From contig BDSI01000019.1 of assembly GCA_003117195.1 (NCBI GenBank), forward strand, positions 744,001 to 808,000: a DNA stretch of 64,000 bases, given 5' to 3'. The notes under the pieces are model-generated. The model was not told where the DNA came from. It saw only the letters and a program-made list of their open reading frames with translations, and ran no database searches. Positions within the stretch are counted from its first letter, which is position 1. The number at the start of each line of letters is the position of its first letter. The DNA comes from Eudorina sp. 2006-703-Eu-15 (Eukaryota; Chlorophyta; Chlorophyceae; Chlamydomonadales; Volvocaceae). The position numbers were made by a program, and so were the translations under genes. Positions 55,880-64,000 of this stretch are shown piece by piece.

Positions 55880-57871
55880 TCTGAATAATTGCGATTGCCG
55901 TACGTGGTCGTACCGTGATGTGACGCAGGATGCCAGTTGAACAAACTACGGAAGCGCGCACCGATGGACCTATCGAGGGGGGCCCAAGGCTACGGGTTGT
56001 ATACCGTTTACCGTATGTGTGTGTGTGGGGGGGAGAAGCCGCAGGGGAAGACCGCTGCTGCCGTGCGGTTGTTTGTTGGGTGTTGTTGCTGCCGCTGGTG
56101 CCGTACCTATTGGGGCGGTTTTCCGGGTTGGGGCGGTTGGCGGTTGGCTCGCGTCACGTGCGGCTTGCTGCGCTCCCCGAGGGGCTCTGCTTGCGCCCTT
56201 TTGTTTCTCGACGTGTTGTTGAAAGTTGAGTGGATCGAGGCCCAAGCCGCCGGCAGTCCGGCGCTGGACGAGCCTGCAGCGCACGGGCTTTACAGCTGGT
56301 CGTTCGAGTCGCGGGGTCGTACGATCAAGGGGAGTGGGTCGTACGAATAATGGTAGTGGGCCGTACGATGAATGGGAGTGGGTCGTCGACCGAGAATTGC
56401 TCCTGGCAACGATGTGTTGTGTGCTCGCAGCGCAGGCAGCTGGCATGCCGGATTGACGGTATTGTTATCGGTGCGAGCCAGGCAGGAGTTGTGACGACGG
56501 GAGCTGACAGGAGAGCGAAACCAACGACGGAGGGCAGGGCAGGGACAGACCGGACAGACCTGATTGATTGTGCCCGGCCGCCCGACGTCGCCTCTACTCA
56601 TCATGTCTGTCTGCTGATGGGTCCCACAGTGGTTGCGTCCTAGTGGCGTCGAAACGGGCAGGAGGTTATAATATGACCGTTACAAGGTGGACCCCAAGAG
56701 GTTGTCGTACACGCCGAGGACATGGTAAAAATCTCCCCGGCAGCTCGTTCCCGTGTGCCGTACGCCCCTTCTGCTAACCAAGACCGGAAAGACCGCGACA
56801 AGGCACCGACTGGGCCGCAGCCCCGTATATGCCCCTGCGCCCCTGTGGGCCCAACCCCCCGTGTAGCACTTGACAGTACGTAACAGACCAGTGGGCGGCA
56901 TGGAGGGCAGGACGGGTGGGCCAATGGGTGCTGTGCGCGCTACAGGTCAGCCTCTCTCACCACCACCACCACCACCACCAAGCGTCACAGGCGGTCATTG
57001 GGTATCGTCACACACCACCACCCTACCCGGGCGCGAGTGGGCGTCCCCGACACCCGCCCCCTCGTCTCCCTCCCCCTGCGGCGGGAGCAGCCCGTCCAGC
57101 CCGTGCCACTTGACGGCCCCTTCCCTGCCGCGCGCTACCCGGCGCACACCGCAACCGCCAAGCAGCACAAGCCGCCCGGTCCGTTGATGTACATGTACAC
57201 GTATATATATAAACCTCATCAGCCACCCATCGGGTACCGTAGCCGGTGACTCCAGGGACCCGGCCCCCGCCTCGTGACCGGGCTTCAGTTGCGGCGTTTC
57301 GCGCGCCCACACACACGTGAGTCATCTCGCCGTACACCCTTTTCGCCGTACACCGTCCCGTACGCACCCGCCCAAGCCACGTTCCCCGCCTGAGCCCGAG
57401 TCCTGGTCAGGTGAACCAGCCCCCCGAGCCCCCCGACCCTGCGGGGCGCTCCGCTGACGACGCCGCCGCCGCCGCACTGCCCCCGAAACCGCCTCCGACT
57501 TGTCAGCGCTCCAACAGCAAACAAGCCCCTGCCGGCGCTGACGCCGCCGCAACCGCAACCGCATAGAACAGCGGCCGTCCATCGGTGGCTGGCTGCGCCC
57601 CCGCCCTCCCCTCCACCACTCGTGATTGCGCTTCGCCCCTCCCTACGCCGTCACGGACACCTCGCCGCTCCAGCCCCGGGGTCAAATTGCTTGCCAAAGG
57701 AGTTCATCCAGGGATGCCCGTACACACCGTACACACCGTACACGCCGTACCGCTATTTTATGTGCGTGTCATTGTAAATAAGGATTTGGGTCCGGCGGGT
57801 TGCCTGTTCAGCGCACCGTGCCGGTACCCCTCACACCTCCCTCCTCCCTTCCGCCGGGCGCGTGTCCCCAC
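55880..57871. other. intergenic between convergent TANGO2 and acyltransferase genes
   Basis: Both genes end into this 2-kb stretch. I see no conserved coding region. It holds a threefold GTCGTACGA-containing repeat at about 56315-56390, many CCGTAC/GTACGG heptamers, and a plus-strand TGTAA at 57774. Confidence 0.5.
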
Positions 57872-60800
57872 TTACGCCGGCTTGCACCCACCCACCCCCA
57901 TCCCCAACCCCAACCCCACCCCCAGCAGCCTCATCAGCGGCGCCGCCGCCCCCCGCAGCGCCGCCAGCGTCCTTCCCACCACCCCCGGCTCCAACAGCAC
58001 ATCGAAGAACCAGAGGCTGGCGGTTAGCTCCAGAACCGCCAAGGTCAGCAACCGGGCCACCCAGGTGGGCATCCGCCTGGGGACGATGCGGGTGGAGACT
58101 GAGACGATGTGGGGGCGTCCCAACAGGCGTCGACAGCCGCCTCCGGCGGCGCCGCTGTTGTGACGAGCCCGGACATCATCGGGGCATGACTCGTTGCGGC
58201 CGCTGCCGCTGCCGTCGCGAGCGGTAGCGGGAGTAGCCGCAGTAGCAAAAGCAGTGGCAGCGGCAGCGCCGCCGCGGACGGCGGCGCGCCGCAGCGCCGA
58301 CTCCGCCACGAGCAGCAGTCCGTGGACGGCGAAGAAGACGAACCACTTGCCGCTGAAGGAGCGCTGGACGTACCAGTGGAAGATCTGGGGAAGTACGGTG
58401 GGTACGGCGGGTCAGCGCTGGGATTTAGATCCAGTCCAGTGACTATGTGACTTGGATCCAGATCTGAAGGCACCTAAAAACGAACGGTTGAATTCAGTCG
58501 CGGCCTCCGGGCCTCAGGTACGGGTCTCCAAGATACACACAAGGCAAGTGCCGCACCGTCCGCCTCACCTCGTGCTCGATGCCGCTGAACACGAACACCA
58601 CGACCACGGCCACCGCCCGACGGACCCGCGGGTCGCTCAGAGAGGCCGCCCCCCGCAGCGCCGCCCCCGTGCACGCCGCCACCGCCACCGCAGCTGCCGC
58701 CGCCGCCGCCGCCACCGCGGTCGCGTTCGTCGTTGCATTCGCAGTTCCCCGCCAGCCGCCGCAACTCGCCTGCCGTACGTTGCCACCCTCGATGCTGCTA
58801 CTGCTGCTGCTGCTGCTGCTGCTGCTACCCAGCATGCCAGCCCCGGCAGCGGCGGCGGCGACGGCGGCGGCTGTGGCGGCCGGCCCGCCGTCGGCGGCGA
58901 ACATATCTCGACCGCCGCCACCACCATGACCGCCGCCGCCGCCGCCGTCACCGCCGCCGCTGACAACCCGATGGGTGGAGGGTGGGGCGGGATGCTCGGG
59001 GCTGTCCGGGTCACTGGTTTCGAAGGGCTCGGAATTCAGACCCGACACGTCACGGGCGGGCAGGAGCCCCGGTCCCTGATGGGGATCCCGCATGGAAACG
59101 TCGTCCTCATAGCTGCCGTACATTGCGACGAACCCACAGGCTGCTCGGCGGCTGAAACGGACCCGTGGGCCAGACGCCGGGCCGTCACTGTCGTACTCGG
59201 GCTGCTCTGTGTCGGCGGCGGCCGCGGCCGCGGCGGCGACTGCGGCTGCGGCGGCGGCAGCGGCGGCGGGCCGTTGCCACCGCCGTCGGAGGCCTGAGAC
59301 TTGAGGCTCAGCCGGTTGTGGGGCTGGCGGCGGCGAACAACATATGGAGCCCTGACAGGGGCTTTGGTCTTCACGGCCGCAGCCATCGCCGCCGCCGTCG
59401 CCGCCGTCGCTCGTGCCGCGGTCACCTCCTCCTCCGCCGCCGCCGCCATTCTTGGGCACCAGTCGCCCCTCCACGATGGGGTCGTACAGGAGGCCCTTGA
59501 GCACACGGCTCTGAGTCACATTCCACCGATGACCCCAAAAATCTGCGCGCAGCACCGCCGTAGAGGGTACGACACCGCGTACAGCAGCACATGGTGCGTC
59601 GCGAAGGAGTCATAATGAGATGTGACACGTGCGGCTGCCCCTCACGGCCGTGTCGTAACGCCGTACAGCAGCTGGTTCCGCACAGCTGCCTTCTGATCCC
59701 TTTCCGCCACCGCACACCGCACACCGCAACGCACTGCCCGCAAGTCGCACCTCCCCCTTTCACTGACTGTGAAGCCCTGTGAACACAGCTACGTCCCATC
59801 CAAACCTCCCGTCCCAAACTCCATTAAAATTCCTTTCTTCCCTCCCTCCGTCATGCCTTCCTCTGGACTTCTCTCCACTCAACACACTTGCACAGGCCCG
59901 CCTTCCGCTCAGCCGACGGTCCCTTCAGTCTGCCTGACCTTCCCAAGTACCTTCCCAGGAAGTCTAGGCGGCCCGGCGAGCCCCCTCCGCCCCGCCCCGC
60001 CCCCGGACTCGTCCCTTTCCCAGTTCTACGCGGGCGGTGGACCCCTTCCACACACACCCTCGCGACCGATCACACTCAGGCGGGAAGGGGGCGGAAGGGG
60101 AGGCGGGCGGAGAGAGCGCTCTGGCTGCTCTCTTTGTCTGACAGGGGAAGCTGAGGGGCGGCTCACCTGACAGGGACGTGGCCTGGAAGGGGTCATGGAA
60201 GGGCGGCACCAGGTCCAACCCCCACCAGGCGGTGCAGAACAGCGCGGTGAGGTCCATCATGCCGCCCATGCCGGCCAGCATGCCGTACGCCAACGCCGCG
60301 TGCAGCGCCAGCGGGGCACTGCTGCCGTAGCGTACGGCAAGCACTGAGGCGGCGGCGAAGGCCAGCCACTTGCCCGCCAGCTGCCGCAGCAGCGCGCGTC
60401 GGTCGCCGCCGGCGCGGTACGCGGCGCAGTGAGTGCGATGCGAACGGCGCGGCGGCGCGACGACGGCGCCGTGCAGGCCAGTGGCGGCGGTGGCGACGCT
60501 GCCGCTGCCGCCGCCGTCGCCGCCGTCTCTGTTGACCCGGCCTTCGCATCCTGCGGGGACCCCCCAATGGCACCCCACTCACGAGAATTTGAAGGTACGG
60601 AGGTACGGGATTGGCAATTGGAAGCTGAGGGCCCTACGTAACCGATCTCCCAGAACCACGCCTGCCTGGCACAGGGAGACTGGCGGCTGTGGCGCGACTG
60701 CCCAAAGACGCCTTACAAGTACGGGGCTTGTGGCGGTTGGTTTGGTACGGAAGATGACACCGGGGTACGACATCTGGGATTTGCAACCGTTCCGACAGAC

Positions 60801-61585
60801 GCACCTGTGTCTGTGCCGCCGCTGTCGACGCCAGCGCCGCCGCCGCCGCCGCCGCCACCGCCGCTGCCGCAGCAGCTGGCGGCACGGTACGGCTTCGGTA
60901 CGACAGGGCACAGCATGAAGAACGTCACGAGTGCCAGATCCGGCACGTGGCGGCCGCAGCTGTGGCTGCTGACGTCATCAGCGGCCTCACTGCCACGTGT
61001 GGCTCCGGGGTACCCGGCGGCGGCGGCGGCGGCGGGCGGCTGCCGCCTCGTCGTGTCTCTACCGCTATCGTGACAGTCTGGCTGGGCTCCCGGGCTTCGG
61101 AACCTTAGCTCCGAAACCAGAATCGATGTGGGTCGCGATTGCGATGGCGATTGCGATGGTGCCGGTGATGGCGATGGCGACGAGGTGCGCTGCCGGCCCC
61201 GCCCCGGCGGCAACGCAGTCAGGGCCCCCCGGCCGAAGCACGCCGCCAGCAGCTTCGTGACCGGCATTCGCACGCTCATGAAGGCGGCGGTCATGCAGAG
61301 GATGGGCTCGGCGAAGGGGTCGAACAGCAGCGGCGCCGCGAGCAGCGCCGCGACGGCGGGCGAGGCGGCGGCGAGGCGGCGCCAGCCCGGCGGCCGGGGC
61401 AGCACCAGCTGGTGGGTCCAGAGGGTGCTGAACCAGAGCGCGAGGATGCAGATTGAGAGGCGCCAAAGGGAGTGCAGCGCGGGGAGGAGCACGAAGGCCG
61501 TGGCGGTCGGCGGGTTGGGCGCGCAGGTTCCTGCGGTCGCTGTGCTGACCCACGGGTCGGAGACGGACAGGGACGTCGCCATCAT
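57872..61585 (-). CDS. wax-synthase-like MBOAT acyltransferase
   Basis: Four exons join in phase to 883 residues: 61585-60805, 60550-60167, 59542-58569, 58384-57872. The start is MMATS at 61585. The N-terminal part has membrane helices (FVLLPALHSLWRLSICILAL, VAALLAAPLLF) and MPVTKLLAACFGRGAL, like the NFKLLLFAFxxGPL segment of plant wax synthases. PFHDPFQATSLSDFWGHRWN (residues 377-396) is the signature of the family, and SGIEHE (708-713) carries the conserved His. FVFFAVHGLLLVAE and a last hydrophobic segment (LLTLAVLELTASLWFF) follow. An insert of about 290 Gly/Ala/Ser-rich residues separates the DFWG and HE motifs, and smaller inserts occur elsewhere. The likely reaction is transfer of an acyl chain to an alcohol or sterol in the ER; the substrate is not predictable. 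Confidence 0.87.
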
Positions 61586-62075
61586 GGAAGGAAGCCGCTC
61601 AGTGTAAAGGATGCACAAAAAACGTGTAGAGGTTCGACTGCGTTGGATGTGTTGAAGAGGCGCGCGTGACCCAAGTGTGTTTAATAGGCTTTGCCGTTTC
61701 CCACGGGATGTGCTTCGAGATGCAGAGAGGGGTCCCATGAAAGCTTGTTTAAAATCCATGGTTTTGAAAGAAATGTCGATGGAGTGGAGGGCCACTGACT
61801 GTACGTGAAAGGGAAGCCGTGACGTCAGTTATTGTGCCGATGCAACTATCAGTCCTATCATGTATCCTTTCAGCACGACCGAACTATAGTACCATTACTG
61901 AGCACTGCATGCAATTATCATATTCCGAGGAGCAGTTCTTCAATCTTGTTTTCAGCAGTCACTTAGTTGACCGGGCATGACACCACAAGCCAACACACCG
62001 CCTAATCATTTTTATTGACTTAATTACAAAGCACTTGCACATTGCAAAGAACTCTTTAGGGGTTGCGGGTACTTC
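61586..62075. promoter_or_regulatory. shared divergent promoter region
   Basis: A 490-bp, AT-rich gap lies between the acyltransferase start (minus) and the BBS4 start (plus). No motif could be assigned with confidence. Confidence 0.5.
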
Positions 62076-63911
62076 ATGTCATCGCTTGCGCAGCAGCGCG
62101 ACAAGCGCAATTACGCGTTGCATCTCTTATACACACGACAGGTGCGTAGACGTTCCATGACGTCTCTAAGCGGTGGGGTTCCATCGGACCGGCTGGGCAA
62201 CGGCGTCGGCCTCTATGCGCTGTCCAGGAATTCGACGAGTGCTTGAAGCAAATTGACAAGATACTGGAGGAAACCGATGGACTGTGTGAATATGCGATCT
62301 ACATCAAAGCCCTCATCATGCGACATAGAGGTGGGTTCCGCGTGGCTTCCTGGACGCGACGCCGGAACCACGGCCGCCATTTCCCCGACCAGCCACCTGA
62401 TCAAAATGGATGTCCCTGGGGATGTGCGCTGCGGACATGGCAATGCCTGCCAGGCTGTGTCTCGCCGCGGCCATCCGGGTGTGTGCGCCTGGGGTGGGGT
62501 GCCTTGCGTGCCTTGCCGGGGGGAGGCGCCATGCAGCCACGAGCGGCTCCTCAGCGGCAAGGCAGTCATGCAGCAGCTCAGGCTCAGGTTCCCCCCACCC
62601 GGGTATCCCGAAGCAGCCTCCCCTCCTGCACCGAATCCGCCAACGGTAGCTGGCGCCGGCACCTGCTGCCTGACCGGCACCTCAACGTGGCGGCTGCGTC
62701 GTAGCTCGACTCTTCGCTCTGCACCACGCAGCCCCACCCACCTCCCGTTTCCCACTTCTCACTTCGTAACCGAACCCGAACCCGAACCCAAGCCGGCCGC
62801 CCGTACTGGCACAACCGGGCCTGGCCCCCTCCGCACCGCACCGCACCTGCCACCAGGCAGCCACCACCCACCCAACCATATGCGGCCCAGCCACCCTCGC
62901 GCCTCGCTCCCACGTTGTTACGTTCTCAAAGCGCGCATGCCAACCAACGAATGTCCTCAGGTCAGTCAAGACAGCGAATCCACAAAAATTTACCTAATGG
63001 TGCACTGTCCTTCCCGACCTCCCCTCCCTCCCTCCCCCCTCCAGGCAAGGTCCAAGAGTCCCTGCAGCTGTTCCAACAAGCCACCGCCATCAACCCACAC
63101 AACGTCGCCAACCTCAAGCAGGTGCGCACCCGCCCCTCCCCGGGCACCGGCTGGTGCCCCTCGCAGGGCCCTCCGCGCGCACTCTGGGAGCTAGGGCTCC
63201 TTGAGGCTCCTTGGCAGTTTTAACAGCCGCCAGCGGTCCGACACTTCATTCACCAGCTACGTGGACGAACTGGCGTTAGGCAGATTTGTTTCCTTTTCGG
63301 TATTTCCGCTTTCAGTCAGTACTTGGACGGCGTCGCATCGCTGGAGATCGCTGGCACAGTCGATTCTTCACCGGACCTTTGCTCTCTGGCACTTTGAGCA
63401 TGTCTGCCAATTTCCTCTACTCCGGCCCCCCTCCCCGCCCGGCACCCGGCACCTATGGTACACCCTCACAAACCCGCTCCATTTCCTGTCATAGAGCTAC
63501 CTTACCCATGTTTAGCTCCCTCCTTTGGCCTCTCGAAACCACCTCCACAGTTCCCGTCCGGGTTGTTATGCATCGGGAATCCGGGATGGTCGGGTCAGAG
63601 GTATTCCTCCGACCACCTTCCCCCGAGGTCAGGGCCTCCCCCAGGGACCCTGACCCCTGTTCGCGTACAAGGCCCCAACACCCAATCCCCATCCCTGCAT
63701 TCACCCAGACCCAGCAACCCACCCAACCCCCCCACCCCACCCCATCCCCCCACCCCTCCGTGGGCGCACAGGTGGGTCGGTCGCTGTACCTGCTCGGCAA
63801 GCACAAGGCGGCGGTGGACGTGTACGAGGAGGCGCAGAAGTTCGGGGCGCCCGACTGGGAGATCATGCACAACAAGGGGCTCTGCTACATGTACCTCAAA
63901 CAGTACGACAG
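62076..63911 (+). CDS. BBS4: BBS4, 5' part, runs past the right edge
   Basis: Four exons join in phase: 62076-62141, 62228-62330, 63045-63121, 63772-63911, giving 128 residues before a phase-2 donor (GACAG|GTACGG); the gene continues outside the window. The product reads [91 protein letters not shown]. This matches the start of human BBS4 ([32 protein letters not shown]) motif for motif and shows TPR helices. BBS4 is a subunit of the BBSome, which moves membrane proteins in and out of cilia, so the organism is ciliated or recently was. Intron 2 (62331-63044) is unusually long compared with its neighbours. Confidence 0.93.
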
Positions 63912-64000
63912 GTACGGCAGGATGGGAAGAGTCGGCAGGGGGGGCGGCCGTGTGTGTGTATGTATCCCCCATCGCCATGCCTCGGGGCTTGTGCGGGTCC

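Overview
The window looks like nuclear DNA of a volvocine green alga (Chlamydomonas/Volvox group). The evidence is GC-rich sequence, intron-dense genes whose splice sites keep phase exactly, runs of Ala, Gly, Gln and Pro codons inserted into conserved proteins, TGTAA polyadenylation signals, a ciliary BBS4 gene, and a split-direct-repeat tyrosine-recombinase retrotransposon of the kangaroo/PAT type. The genus cannot be fixed from the sequence alone. All gene models below were assembled by reading splice sites and checking that intron phases match; there are no transcripts behind them.

Layout: (1) 1-5039, minus strand: a plastid-type DUF1997 protein that runs off the left edge and carries about 600 low-complexity residues inside its domain. 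(2) 6464-17556, plus strand: a 15-exon gene for an 1860-residue protein with three cyclic-nucleotide-binding-like domains; one intron is almost wholly a 16-bp minisatellite. (3) 17557-34475: a gene-poor block holding a decayed LINE (21.5-25.9 kb), a tRNA-Cys, a kangaroo-like DIRS element (28.06-32.90 kb) and two weak candidate genes. (4) 34476-40.7 kb, minus strand: a strictosidine-synthase-like/APMAP beta-propeller. (5) 41721-46034, minus strand: a U2AF65-like splicing factor with RS region, one RRM and a UHM. (6) 46530-51096, plus strand: a 1237-residue Q/RG-rich protein with eIF4B-like motifs. (7) 52112-55879, plus strand: TANGO2. (8) 57872-61585, minus strand: a wax-synthase-like MBOAT acyltransferase. 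(9) 62076 to the right edge, plus strand: the 5' part of BBS4.

The genes do not form one pathway. Three head-to-head pairs are seen (DUF1997/cNBD, U2AF-like/eIF4B-like, acyltransferase/BBS4); the last two share gaps of 495 and 490 bp. The host genes share dispersed DNA-level signals that no gene explains. The strongest is a 12-bp palindrome, GACCCRYGGGTC, with 15 perfect copies in exons, introns and flanks and none in either retroelement. Others are an AG-rich element that repeatedly sits at 3' splice sites, a GTGTTTAGA-type repeat family, and about 30-bp LINE-tail insertions.
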